From Paractinoplanes toevensis (lineage in GTDB: Bacteria > Actinomycetota > Actinomycetes > Mycobacteriales > Micromonosporaceae), in the NCBI RefSeq assembly GCF_018332695.1, contig NZ_BOQN01000010.1:62001-126000 (forward strand): DNA of 64,000 nucleotides, in the 5' to 3' direction. Of this stretch, positions 36,002-43,980 are shown piece by piece. Under the pieces are notes generated by a model that had not been told where the DNA came from, ran no database searches, and saw nothing but the letters and a program-made list of their open reading frames with translations. How positions within the stretch are numbered: position 1 is the first letter of the stretch; every line of letters begins with the position of its first letter. The position numbers were made by a program, and so were the translations under genes.

Positions 36002-36373
36002 ATGCCCGACATGGACACCGCACTCAAAGAGATCATGGAAATCGACGGCGCCGTGGGCGTCGCCCTCGTGGACCACACGAGCGGCATGGCGCTGGGCACC
36101 GTCGGCGGCGGCAAGGAGCTCGACCTGACGGTCGCCGCCGCCGGCAACACCGACGTGGTCCGCGCGAAGCTACGGGCGATGGAGATGCTCAACATCTCCG
36201 AGAAGATCGAGGACATCCTGATCACGCTGGAAAGCCAGTACCACCTGATCCGCCCGCTGACCAGCCGCTCCGGCAAGGGCCTGTTCCTCTACGTGGCGCT
36301 GCGCCGCGACCGGTCCAACCTGGCCATGGCCCGCCACCAGCTACGCCGGATCGAAAACGACCTCGACGTCTGA
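36002..36373 (+). CDS. Roadblock/LC7-like protein C
   Basis: The protein has 123 residues and is a paralogue of Roadblock A: MPDMDTALKEIMEIDGAVGVALVDHTSGMALGT, then NTDVVRAKLRAMEML, IEDILITLESQYHLIRPL and SNLAMARHQLRRIENDL. Both keep the opening MPxxD, the GAVGxxxVDxTxG turn, a conserved D-L/I-LIT strand and the closing NLAxAR helix. CGGAGGA precedes ATG 36002. It is last in the array and followed by a hairpin. Together the five genes read DUF4388 - RB - DUF4388 - RB - RB. Confidence 0.75.
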   Translation: MPDMDTALKEIMEIDGAVGVALVDHTSGMALGTVGGGKELDLTVAAAGNTDVVRAKLRAMEMLNISEKIEDILITLESQYHLIRPLTSRSGKGLFLYVALRRDRSNLAMARHQLRRIENDLDV

Positions 36374-36393
36374 CCGGCGCGATGCCCGCTCCC

Positions 36394-36422
36394 GGCGGGG
36401 AGGGCTGACCGTCCTCCCCGCC
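36394..36422. terminator. Hairpin ending the Roadblock array
   Basis: GGCGGGGAGG and CCTCCCCGCC pair perfectly over a 9-nt loop, in the 57-bp gap between convergent stops (Roadblock C and the DUF1269 gene). Confidence 0.75.
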
Positions 36423-36430
36423 CGCGCCGC

Positions 36431-36946
36431 TCAGTAGGGCTGCGGGTTCGCCCGGGCGCCGCCGAAAGTCTCGAGCAGGATCTCGCGCTCGCCGTCGGTG
36501 AGGTTCGTGTCGATCAGGCGGCTGTGTTCGCCCATGCCGTGGAAGCGTTCGCCGAGCCGGTCGAGGTTGCCGGCGTCGGTGACCAGGAACAGCGCGGACG
36601 TGCCCTCGGTGATCTCGGTACGGATCCGAGCCAGTTGGTCCCGGGTGATGCCGGTGTCCTGGGTGGCCTTGCTGATCGCGCCGATCGCGGCGCCGGCCAC
36701 CCCGCCGACCACCGGGACCAGGAACAGCGTGCCGGCCAGCAGGCCCCAGAACGCGCCCCAGCCGGCACCGCGCCACACCCCGTCGTGGCCGTGCAGCCGC
36801 TTCGGCTGTGCGGCGCCGGCCGGCCACGTGATCACGGCGTGGTCGAGCACTTTGACGAGACCCTCGGACTCGGCGTCCTTGAGCTGCGCGGAGGCGTGCT
36901 CGGCGCCGTCCGGGCCGTCGAACTTCCACACCGTAAAGGTCGTCAT
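36431..36946 (-). CDS. DUF1269-family membrane-associated protein
   Basis: The protein has 171 residues. The ferredoxin-like N-terminal half (VWKFDGPDGAEHASAQLKDAESEGLVKVLDHAVITWP) is followed by a glycine-zipper hydrophobic pair (GAGWGAFWGLLAGTLFLVPVVGGVAGAAIGAI), then ITRDQLARIRTEITEGTSALFLVTD, all standard for DUF1269. The family has no proven function. ATG 36946 starts MTTFTVWKF; only a weak GGGCGG is upstream. It lies 35 bp after the MFS gene on the same strand. Confidence 0.85.
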   Translation of the reverse strand: MTTFTVWKFDGPDGAEHASAQLKDAESEGLVKVLDHAVITWPAGAAQPKRLHGHDGVWRGAGWGAFWGLLAGTLFLVPVVGGVAGAAIGAISKATQDTGITRDQLARIRTEITEGTSALFLVTDAGNLDRLGERFHGMGEHSRLIDTNLTDGEREILLETFGGARANPQPY

Positions 36947-36981
36947 GCCGCCCATCGTGGGCGCGTGGGACGCCGCGTTCC

Positions 36982-38025
36982 TCATCCCTCGCGGACGATT
37001 TCCAGGACCGCGGTGAGCAGCAGCGGGATCGCGGCCAGCGCGAACAGCGCCGGCAAGGTGAGCGGCAGGGCGAACCAGGCGTACAGGACGACGGCGAAGA
37101 CCTCCGCGCCGAAACCGCTCACCGACAGCACGGTGCTGCGGGCCGGCCCGGTGATCTCCTCCTGGAGCCGGGTCTCGGCCCGGACCATCGCGAACTGCAG
37201 CAGCCCGAACGCCACCGAGATCACCACCATGCCGGCCAGGTGCGGAATGAGGACGCCGGCGGCGAGCAAGGCCGCCGCACCGGCGGAAACCCGCCCGGCG
37301 AACCGTCCGGCGAGCGCGCTTCCCGCGGCCATCGCGAGTGCGGTGAGGGCGTAGATCAGGGGTACGGCCACCGTCGGCGCGCCTTTGTCCCGGGCGAGCA
37401 GCGGCAGATATTCGTCGAGGGCGCTGAACCCCGGCAGCAGGGCGGCCACCGCGAGCGCGACGATGGTCCGCCGGTTCTTGACGGATTCGCGCATCCCCGA
37501 CCGCAGCAGCCCGAGATAGCTTTCGCCGTCCCCGCCCGTACCCCGGGAATCGGGAAGACGCAGCGCGAGAAGCCCACTGAGGGTGACCACCGCGACGCTG
37601 GCGATGCCCACCAGCCGGTAGCCGCCCACCGCCAAGGCCGGCGCCGCCAGCAGCGTGGCGGCGGTCATGGCGAGGATCGCGACCGTGCCCGCCCGGCCCA
37701 TGACCGCGGCATAGGCCTCGCCGACCTGGTCGTAGACGAGGGCCTCGAGGGTGCCGGAGGTGAGCGCACCGCCAAGCCCCCACAGCACGAAGCCGAGGGC
37801 GAACCCCGGGAACGCCGGCCAGATCAGCCACAGCGCGTAACCGGCGCCGATGAGGGTCTGGCCGATCGCGTAGAGGCCGCGCCGAGACCACGCGTCAGCG
37901 AGCGCGCCGGAGGGCACCTCGAACGCGAACGAGACCACCGACCAGATCACGAACAGCGTGGAGATCTGCCCGGTCGTCAGGCCCGCATCGGCGAACAGCA
38001 GCGCGTAGACCGGGTAGAGCAGCAC
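36982..38025 (-). CDS. MFS transporter
   Basis: The protein has 347 residues as read and about eleven membrane segments. The MFS motif region is VPSGALADAWSRRGLYAIGQ, with paired repeats of TM helices and a polar middle loop (DSRGTGGDGESY). The start is in doubt. GTG 38025 sits inside what should be the first membrane helix, and the in-frame codons upstream (SLLYAVRAFADG) read as natural MFS N-terminus but have no start codon before a stop. An ATG at 38070 is out of frame by one base. Substrate unknown. Confidence 0.85.
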   Translation of the reverse strand: MLLYPVYALLFADAGLTTGQISTLFVIWSVVSFAFEVPSGALADAWSRRGLYAIGQTLIGAGYALWLIWPAFPGFALGFVLWGLGGALTSGTLEALVYDQVGEAYAAVMGRAGTVAILAMTAATLLAAPALAVGGYRLVGIASVAVVTLSGLLALRLPDSRGTGGDGESYLGLLRSGMRESVKNRRTIVALAVAALLPGFSALDEYLPLLARDKGAPTVAVPLIYALTALAMAAGSALAGRFAGRVSAGAAALLAAGVLIPHLAGMVVISVAFGLLQFAMVRAETRLQEEITGPARSTVLSVSGFGAEVFAVVLYAWFALPLTLPALFALAAIPLLLTAVLEIVREG

Positions 38026-38106
38026 GCCGTCGGCGAAGGCGCGGACGGCGTAGAGAAGAGACGTTCATCGTCAAGCTGGATGCACGCCCTCATCCTCCTC
38101 CGCCGG

Positions 38107-39177
38107 TCAACCCAATTCGGCCTCGTCGGCCGCGGCGCGGCCGGACTCCCAACCCTCCAGGCTGTCGACCCGGCTGCCGCGCGCCTTGACCGTACGGGGA
38201 AAAGCGCGCGTCAACGCCTCCTGCACCTTCAGGTCGCGGCTGCGCAGCACCGGGAGCAGGTCGGTGTGCCGTTCGATCTCGTGGCGGGTGGTCCGCTCCA
38301 GCCGTTCGCCGATGCGGTGCGCATAGGCGACCAGGAAGCTGCGCCGGAACACCTTGATCCGGGCCTTGCCTTTGGCCGGTTCGTCGCGGGCCATCGCCCG
38401 GTTCGCCTGCACCAGCAGCGACGTGTAGAGCAACTCGACCGCGTCGATGTCGGAGTCGAACCCGAAAACCGTGGAGAAGGCCAGCTCGGGCGACCAGACG
38501 GTGTGGCAGTGATTCGCCCGGGCGACCGCGTCGAGGAGGGTGGCCTTCTCACTCTCGTAGGGGTGGTCGACACCGACCCGGCGGGCGAGCGGGACCGCCT
38601 CCGGCGCGGCCGTGAGCACCGACTCGATGCTGTGCTTGGCGATCAGCTCCTGCGCCTTCGCGGAGAACGCCTCCGCCTCGGCCGGGAAGTCGGTGCCCTC
38701 GGCCTTGGCCAGCAGGGCGCGCACCCGTTCCAGGATGCGGTTGCCGGCCCCCTGATACCGGGTGGTGGCGACGGTGCCCGGCGGCGGGATCAGCGCCTCG
38801 ATCCGGGGCAGCCGGCGCAACTCGAGGAGGAGCCCCAGGGTGGCGTCGTTGCGTTTGATCCGGTCGGCCCGGACGGTGTTGCGCGGCAGCTCCTCGGCCT
38901 GCGCCCGCCAGCGGGGGTCGACGTCGGTGAACTTCCCGAGATAGGCCTTCGCCGCGTCGGCGATCACCTGCGCCTGCACCGGATCACCGAGCCGGGCCAC
39001 CACCCGGTGCAGCTCGGCCGGCTGCCACCCGGCCTGGAAAAGCCGGTCGGCGGCCACCGCCACCGCCTGCGCGAGCGCACCGTCGGCGTCGGGCGCGACG
39101 GTGAGCGCATCGAGGCCCGCCTCGAAAGTGATCTCCCCGCCCAGTACCGCCCGGATCGTGTCGACCCCGGCCATCAT
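38107..39177 (-). CDS. DUF2786-domain protein
   Basis: The protein has 356 residues. The DUF2786 signature is ILERVRALLAKAEGTDFPAEAEAFSAKAQELIAKHSI in the middle. It is followed by a domain with NHCHTVWSPELAFSTVFGFDSDIDAVELLYTSLLVQANRAM and RRSFLVAYAHRIGERL, typical of the phage-related group of this family. Function is unknown. The start overlaps the dus stop (GGATGATGG), so ATG 39177 or 39174 is used and translation is coupled to dus. Confidence 0.85.
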   Translation of the reverse strand: MMAGVDTIRAVLGGEITFEAGLDALTVAPDADGALAQAVAVAADRLFQAGWQPAELHRVVARLGDPVQAQVIADAAKAYLGKFTDVDPRWRAQAEELPRNTVRADRIKRNDATLGLLLELRRLPRIEALIPPPGTVATTRYQGAGNRILERVRALLAKAEGTDFPAEAEAFSAKAQELIAKHSIESVLTAAPEAVPLARRVGVDHPYESEKATLLDAVARANHCHTVWSPELAFSTVFGFDSDIDAVELLYTSLLVQANRAMARDEPAKGKARIKVFRRSFLVAYAHRIGERLERTTRHEIERHTDLLPVLRSRDLKVQEALTRAFPRTVKARGSRVDSLEGWESGRAAADEAELG

Positions 39178-40307
39178 CCGCCGGATTCGTCGGTCTCGGC
39201 GCCCTCGGGGACGGACTCGTCGTCGCGGCTGTCGAGCCACCCGTACGGCAGGGAGACCTTGCCCGGCGCGTTCACCCGGCCGCGCGGCTGGCCCAGCGCG
39301 TCGGCCGGGAACGGCAGCGCCGGGTCGAGCAGCGCGAGCAGGTCGTCCAGCTCGGCCAGCGACGAGATCATGGCGAGCCGGCGGCGCAGGTCGCTGCCGA
39401 CCGGGAAACCCTTCAAATACCAGGCGACGTGCTTACGGAAGTCGGCGCAGCCGTGCTTCTCGTCGCCGAGCGCGTCGACCAGCAGCTCGGCGTGCCGGGA
39501 CATGATCTTCGCAACCTCGCCGAGGCTCGGCAGCACCGGCCGGTAACCGGCGCCCCGGGTGAACGCGGCCTCCAGGTCGGCGAACAGCCACGGCCGCCCC
39601 AGGCAGCCCCGCCCGACGACGACCCCGTCGACCCCGGTGTGCTCGACCATGCGCAGCGCGTCGGAGCCCTCCCAGATGTCGCCGTTGCCGAGCACCGGCA
39701 CGTCGAGGGCCTGCTTCAGGGTGGCGATGGCGTCCCAGTCGGCCTTGCCGGAGTAGCGCTGCTCGGCGGTGCGCGCGTGCAGCGCCACCGCGGCGACACC
39801 GGCCTCCTGCGCCGCGAGACCCGCCTCGACGTACGTCAGGTGGTCGTCGTCGATGCCCTTGCGCATCTTGATGGTGAGCGGAATGCCGTAGGGCTTGGCC
39901 GCCGCCACGGCCTGCGACACGATCCGCCCGAACAGCCGCCGCCGCCACGGCAGCGCCGACCCGCCGCCGCGCCGGGTGACCTTGGGCACCGGGCAGCCGA
40001 AGTTGAGATCGACGTGGTCGGCCAGCCCGTCCTCACCGATCATCCGCACCGCGGCCGCGGTGACATCGGGATCGACGCCGTAGAGCTGCAGGCTGCGAAA
40101 CCCCTCATCCTCCGCGAACGCGATCATCTTGAGCGTCTTGGGAATCCGCTCCACCAGCGCCCGCGTCGTGATCATCTCGCACACATAGACCCCGCCACCC
40201 TGCTCCCGGCAGAGCCTGCGGAACGCCACGTTGGTGATGCCCGCCATCGGAGCGAGCACGACGGGCGGGTTGACGACGTGGTCGCCGAGCATGAGCGGTG
40301 CAGTCAC
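39174..40307 (-). CDS. dusB: tRNA-dihydrouridine synthase
   Basis: The protein has 377 residues. It is an FMN-binding TIM barrel with VVLAPMAGITNVAFRRLC at the start, the catalytic C105 in LNFGCPVPKVTRRGGGSAL, IKMRKG, HARTAEQRYSGKADW and VLGNGDIW with GVVVGRGCLGRPW for the phosphate site. It reduces uridine to dihydrouridine in tRNA D-loops using NADPH. It is the lead gene of dus-DUF2786. Confidence 0.94.
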   Translation of the reverse strand: MTAPLMLGDHVVNPPVVLAPMAGITNVAFRRLCREQGGGVYVCEMITTRALVERIPKTLKMIAFAEDEGFRSLQLYGVDPDVTAAAVRMIGEDGLADHVDLNFGCPVPKVTRRGGGSALPWRRRLFGRIVSQAVAAAKPYGIPLTIKMRKGIDDDHLTYVEAGLAAQEAGVAAVALHARTAEQRYSGKADWDAIATLKQALDVPVLGNGDIWEGSDALRMVEHTGVDGVVVGRGCLGRPWLFADLEAAFTRGAGYRPVLPSLGEVAKIMSRHAELLVDALGDEKHGCADFRKHVAWYLKGFPVGSDLRRRLAMISSLAELDDLLALLDPALPFPADALGQPRGRVNAPGKVSLPYGWLDSRDDESVPEGAETDESGG

Positions 40308-40356
40308 GCCCTCAAGGGTGACACGCCCAGCCCGACGACCCCGAATCGCCCGTGCT

Positions 40357-40884
40357 CTACCCGCCGCTACCGCGCCGGATCAAGACGTCGAGCTTTCCGT
40401 CAACCTGCTGCAGTACGGTGCCCTGCTGTCTCAGTAGGGTGCCCTGCTGCTCCTGTACGGCACCCTGGTGCTCCAATACGGCACCCTGCTGCTCCAGTAC
40501 GGTGCCCTGCTGCTCCAGTACGGTGCCCTGCTGCTGCAGCACAGTGCCCTGCTGCTCCAGTACGGCACCCTGGTGCTCCAGCACTGCCGTCTGCTGGTCC
40601 TGCACCGCGCTGACCTGGGCCAGCTTGAACGCGTGCTGGCTCAGCAACGCGACGCAGCTGTCCAGCGTCGCGCCTTGCCGGTCCACTGTCGTTGTGAGTC
40701 GGAGCAATATCTCCGTCTGCTGCGACTGGTTGGTCGCGAGGGCCTTCAGGAGACGGCCGTGCGCGCGCTGCGTCTCGATCACGCCGGACAGGTCACGGTC
40801 TTGACTGGCTCGCAATCCTGCTTCCTGGTCCATGCGCTCCTTCAATTCGGCGATCTGCTCGATGATTTCTTCGGGGGTGGGCAT
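40357..40884 (-). CDS. Coiled-coil protein with seven-residue tandem repeats
   Basis: The protein has 175 residues with no named domain. The N-terminal part (EEIIEQIAELKERMDQE) is helical. Residues about 95-163 are nine consecutive seven-residue units of the type VLEQQGT (variants VLEHQGA, VLQQQGT, VQEQQGT, LLRQQGT). The hydrophobic V and L fall in fixed heptad positions, so it should form a long parallel coiled coil rich in Gln. It ends VDGKLDVLIRRGSGG. GGAGG lies 4 nt before ATG 40884. The repeat DNA is a 21-bp minisatellite, so copy number may vary between strains. Role unknown. Confidence 0.75.
   Translation of the reverse strand: MPTPEEIIEQIAELKERMDQEAGLRASQDRDLSGVIETQRAHGRLLKALATNQSQQTEILLRLTTTVDRQGATLDSCVALLSQHAFKLAQVSAVQDQQTAVLEHQGAVLEQQGTVLQQQGTVLEQQGTVLEQQGAVLEHQGAVQEQQGTLLRQQGTVLQQVDGKLDVLIRRGSGG
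40411..40599. repeat. 21-bp tandem repeat (minisatellite) inside the coiled-coil gene
   Basis: Nine head-to-tail 21-bp units start at 40411 (type CAGTACGGTGCCCTGCTGCT plus one base). The middle units differ at 0-4 positions and the last is degenerate. The unit length is a multiple of three, so gain or loss of copies keeps the frame and adds or removes one coiled-coil heptad. Confidence 0.9.
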
Positions 40885-40952
40885 CTTGCCTCCGGGATAT
40901 ACGTCAACCGGACCGAGGGCCCGGCGGTGAATGCGTCTCCCATGGCTTGATG

Positions 40953-40968
40953 GTAGTCTGACGACTAC
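40953..40968. promoter_or_regulatory. Inverted repeat upstream of the coiled-coil gene
   Basis: GTAGTC-TGAC-GACTAC lies in a locally AT-richer stretch (about 40945-41010) between divergent genes, 69 bp from the coiled-coil start. A TAAAATATGAC run follows at about 40995-41005. It is a candidate operator or promoter region; no regulator is assigned. Confidence 0.35.
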
Positions 40969-41137
40969 TGGTCTAGCGACCCCTAGTCTCTGGTAAAATA
41001 TGACAGAGAAACCCCGGACAGCCTCTGCTCGCACGCGGCCGGGGTCATGCTTCCCCCGCAGGCACATACTAGGCGCTCGACTACCCTACGAAGCTTCCAG
41101 GCCGCGGCGCGGGTGTGGATCTGGCACAGTCGGCTGC

Positions 41138-41620
41138 GTGAGTGATGGGATGAGTCCGCGGCGGCTGGTTGTGGTGTTCGAGTCGCCTACGGCGGAGGCG
41201 ATGCTTCGGCTCGGGATCGACGCCGGGTTTCAGACGGTGCTCGTCGAGCCGGATGAGTCACGGCTTCAGGGCACCCCGCGGGCGCACGGCGATCGGGTCG
41301 TGCACGATCTAGCGGCCGCCGGGCTGGACGAGAGCACCGACGTCGTGCTCAGCGACCACCACCGGGCCGAGATCGGCGTGCTGCTCCAGGAGGCCCTCGC
41401 GGCGCCGACCCGGTGGATCGGGATTCTGGGGAAGCCCACGATCGAAGGGCCGCACGTCGGCATGCTTCGTGAGCTCGGGGTCCCGGACGATCAGATCGCG
41501 CGGGTGCACCGCCCGATCGGTCTCAACATCGGGGCGCGGACCCCGGCCGAGATCGCCATCGCGACCTTGGCCGGGCTCATCGCTGACCGGAACGACCGGC
41601 CGGGCGGCTTCAGCTTCTGA
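41138..41620 (+). CDS. XdhC-family Rossmann-domain protein
   Basis: The protein has 160 residues. It is only the C-terminal Rossmann half of XdhC: LVVVFESPTAEAMLRLGIDAGFQTVLVEPDE, then DVVLSDHHRAEIGVLLQEAL, WIGILGKPTIEGPHVGMLRELGV and LNIGARTPAEIAIATLAGLIADR, which is the near-invariant family ending. XdhC delivers molybdenum cofactor to xanthine dehydrogenase; the short stand-alone forms are uncharacterised. No molybdoenzyme gene is nearby. GTG 41138 is used; ATG 41150 is also possible, and neither has a strong ribosome site. Confidence 0.85.
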   Translation: MSDGMSPRRLVVVFESPTAEAMLRLGIDAGFQTVLVEPDESRLQGTPRAHGDRVVHDLAAAGLDESTDVVLSDHHRAEIGVLLQEALAAPTRWIGILGKPTIEGPHVGMLRELGVPDDQIARVHRPIGLNIGARTPAEIAIATLAGLIADRNDRPGGFSF

Positions 41621-41632
41621 GAAGCAGAAGCT
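41612..41632. terminator. Hairpin between convergent XdhC and glyS genes
   Basis: AGCTTCTG and CAGAAGCT pair perfectly over a 5-nt loop. The left arm contains the end of the XdhC gene, and glyS ends 7 bp beyond the right arm. Short for an actinomycete terminator. Confidence 0.5.
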
Positions 41633-41638
41633 TCTGAA

Positions 41639-43018
41639 TCAGCAGCCGGGCAGGCGCTTGAGCAGGTAGTCCTCGATCTGGTCGAGGGCGATCCGCTCCT
41701 GCTTCATGGTGTCCCGGTCGCGCACCGTCACCGCGTCGTCGGTGAGGGTGTCGAAGTCGACCGTGACGCAGAACGGCGTACCGATCTCGTCCTGGCGGCG
41801 GTAGCGCCGGCCGATCGCCTGCGAGTCGTCGAACTCGACGATCCAGCGCTTGCGCAGCGTGTCGGCCAGGCCGCGGGCCTTCGGCGACAGCTCCGGGTTG
41901 CGCGACAGCGGCAGCACCGCCACCTTGATCGGCGCCAGGCGCGGGTCGAACCGCATGACCGTGCGCTTGTCGACGCCGCCCTTGGTGTTGGGGGCCTCGT
42001 CCTCGTCGTACGCCTCGAGGAGGAACGCCAGCACCGCGCGGGTCAGGCCGGCGGCCGGCTCGATCACGTACGGCATCCAGCGTTCCTGCTTCTCCTGGTC
42101 GAAGTACGACAGGTCGACGCCGGAGTGCTTGGAGTGCGTGGTGAGGTCGAAGTCGGTGCGGTTCGCGATGCCCTCGAGCTCGGCGAACTCGGTGCCGCCG
42201 AACTGGAAGCGGTACTCGATGTCGACGGTGCGCTTCGAGTAGTGCGAGAGCTTCTCCTTGGGGTGTTCGAAGAAGCGCAGGTTGCTCTCCGACAGGCCCA
42301 GGTCGCGGTACCAGTTCCAGCGCTGCTGCAACCAGTACTCGTGCCACTCCTCGTCCTTGCCGGGCTCGACGAAGAACTCCATCTCCATCTGCTCGAACTC
42401 ACGCGTCCGGAAGATGAAGTTGCCCGGGGTGATTTCGTTGCGGAAGCTCTTGCCGACCTGCGCGATGCCGAACGGCGGCTTCTTGCGGGCCGCGGTGGCG
42501 ACGTTGTTGTAGTTCACGAAGATGCCCTGCGCGGTCTCCGGGCGCAGGTAGTGCAGGCCCTCGGCGCTCTCGGTGGGGCCGAGGTAGGTCTTCATCAGGC
42601 CGTTGAACATCTTCGGCTCGGTGAAGGTGCCCTTGTTGCCGCAGTTCGGGCAGTTCAGCTCCTGCAGCGAGGACGGCGGCGAGCCGTGCTTGGCCTCCCA
42701 CGCCTCCTCGAGGTGGTCGGCGCGGAACCGCTTGTGGCAGGACTGGCACTCGGTCAGCGGGTCGACGAACGCGTCGAGGTGACCGGAGGCCGCCCACACG
42801 TCGCGGGCCAGGATGACGGCGGAGTCGAGGCCGACGATGTCGTCACGCTGCTGAACCATCGTGCGCCACCACTGGCGGCGGACGTTCTCCTTCAGCTCCA
42901 CGCCCAGCGGACCGTAGTCCCAGGCCGAGCGGGTTCCTCCGTAGATCTCGCTGGAGGGGAAGACGAAGCCCCGGCGCTTGGCCAGGGAGACGACGGCATC
43001 GATACGGTCGGCGGGCAT
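41639..43018 (-). CDS. glyS: Glycine-tRNA ligase (alpha2 type)
   Basis: The protein has 459 residues, usual for the bacterial/eukaryote-type homodimeric enzyme. It starts with [31 protein letters not shown], has a zinc-binding set [12 protein letters not shown] and NCPNCGNKG, motif 2 around [25 protein letters not shown], motif 3 [14 protein letters not shown] and the C-terminal anticodon-binding domain ([16 protein letters not shown]). It charges tRNA-Gly. Monocistronic here. Confidence 0.96.
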   Translation of the reverse strand: MPADRIDAVVSLAKRRGFVFPSSEIYGGTRSAWDYGPLGVELKENVRRQWWRTMVQQRDDIVGLDSAVILARDVWAASGHLDAFVDPLTECQSCHKRFRADHLEEAWEAKHGSPPSSLQELNCPNCGNKGTFTEPKMFNGLMKTYLGPTESAEGLHYLRPETAQGIFVNYNNVATAARKKPPFGIAQVGKSFRNEITPGNFIFRTREFEQMEMEFFVEPGKDEEWHEYWLQQRWNWYRDLGLSESNLRFFEHPKEKLSHYSKRTVDIEYRFQFGGTEFAELEGIANRTDFDLTTHSKHSGVDLSYFDQEKQERWMPYVIEPAAGLTRAVLAFLLEAYDEDEAPNTKGGVDKRTVMRFDPRLAPIKVAVLPLSRNPELSPKARGLADTLRKRWIVEFDDSQAIGRRYRRQDEIGTPFCVTVDFDTLTDDAVTVRDRDTMKQERIALDQIEDYLLKRLPGC

Positions 43019-43095
43019 GTTCCTCCTACGCCGGCTGGGTGTCGGCGGGGACGTAGTGGGCTGTGATCACATAAGGATCAGGACAAACAGCGAGA

Positions 43096-43590
43096 TTACT
43101 CTCCGAGGGAGCACACCTCGAACTCGCCCGTGTCGGTGTCCTGCTCGAGAGCGGCCGAAAGCTCCGCGGACGCACCGCTGTCGTAGGTGACGTCGACCGG
43201 CATGGACATGCTGACGATGTTGAAGTCGCCGAGGGTGTAACCGGTGATGACTTCCTCGCCGGTGATCCGGGCCTGGAACTGGGCCGAGCTCTCGTCCTCC
43301 TGGGTGCTGTCGCACAGCAGCTCGTAGGCGTCGTCGTAGCGTTTGGCCTCGACCGCGTCGAGATAGTCGGAGACGGCGGCCTCGGCCCGCTCCTGCAGCG
43401 CGCCGGTGGCGGACACCCCGATGCCGATCAGCGCGGCCACTCCCCCGCCGCAGATCAGCACGACGACCCCGGCCGCGATGCCGAGGCCCCAGCCGATCCG
43501 CTTGCCCTTGCCCTCGACCGGCGGCGCGGGGAACGGCGGATAGACACCGGGCCCCGGGGGCGGGCCAGGAACGTGCGGCGCCGTCGTCAT
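43096..43590 (-). CDS. Membrane-anchored protein with Pro-rich head
   Basis: The protein has 164 residues. A Pro/Gly-rich cytoplasmic head (residues 4-27, HVPGPPPGPGVYPPFPAPP) and basic KGKGKR lead to one membrane helix (IGWGLGIAAGVVVLICGGGVAALIGIG). The outside domain of ~100 residues (ERAEAAVSDYLDAVEAKRYDDAYELLCDST...) resembles DUF4878/NTF2-like domains of actinobacterial surface proteins. Two cysteines, in ELLCDS and FEVCSL, could form a disulphide. Function unknown. Confidence 0.8.
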   Translation of the reverse strand: MTTAPHVPGPPPGPGVYPPFPAPPVEGKGKRIGWGLGIAAGVVVLICGGGVAALIGIGVSATGALQERAEAAVSDYLDAVEAKRYDDAYELLCDSTQEDESSAQFQARITGEEVITGYTLGDFNIVSMSMPVDVTYDSGASAELSAALEQDTDTGEFEVCSLGE

Positions 43591-43607
43591 AGGGCCCAGA
43601 TTAGTCG

Positions 43608-43949
43608 TCAGCGCCACGGCTCCGCGGCCCGGTCACTGGCCGTCACGACGACCTCCCCACCGGGCGCGGCACTGGCCAGGGTCTCGAAGGCCGACGGCGC
43701 GTCGACCGACTCGGCCAGCAGCGGGGTGGCGTGGACCTTGACGTCGAATCCACTCAGCGCCCGCCGGTAGGCTCCGACGGACTCCCATTCGGTGACCAGG
43801 GTCCAGTGGGCGGTGTCGTCGATCGCGCGGGTGAGCCGCCCGGAGAGATATCCGGGCCGCTCGGCCAGCGCGGTGAGGGCGGCGTGCGCCCGGAGTACGA
43901 AGCCGTCAGACGTGTCCGGCGGGACGACGAAGCGGTTGAGCACGAGCAT
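43608..43949 (-). CDS. Antibiotic biosynthesis monooxygenase (ABM)-like protein
   Basis: The protein has 113 residues. It is a dimeric alpha-beta-barrel ABM-type protein: MLVLNRFVVPPDTSDGFVLRAHAALTALAERPGYLSGRLTRAIDD, then HWTLVTEWESVGAYRRALSGFDVKVHATPLL. Family members include small monooxygenases and haem-degrading enzymes; the haem-ligand His/Asn pattern is not clear, so substrate is open. It lies 17 bp downstream of nothing else on this strand and diverges from the small membrane gene at 43981. Confidence 0.78.
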   Translation of the reverse strand: MLVLNRFVVPPDTSDGFVLRAHAALTALAERPGYLSGRLTRAIDDTAHWTLVTEWESVGAYRRALSGFDVKVHATPLLAESVDAPSAFETLASAAPGGEVVVTASDRAAEPWR

Positions 43950-43980
43950 GCGACGAGCGTACGCAGCGCTAGGAGGCGAC

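Noticed and set aside
40411-40599. Nine 21-bp repeats as a CRISPR array
   Set aside because: Units are directly adjacent without spacers and keep a reading frame coding heptads; no cas gene is near.
43055-43095. TGATC/GATCA repeat beside glyS as a T-box or operator
   Set aside because: Too short, no T-box sequence, and on the far side of the glyS start only a small AT-richer patch is seen.
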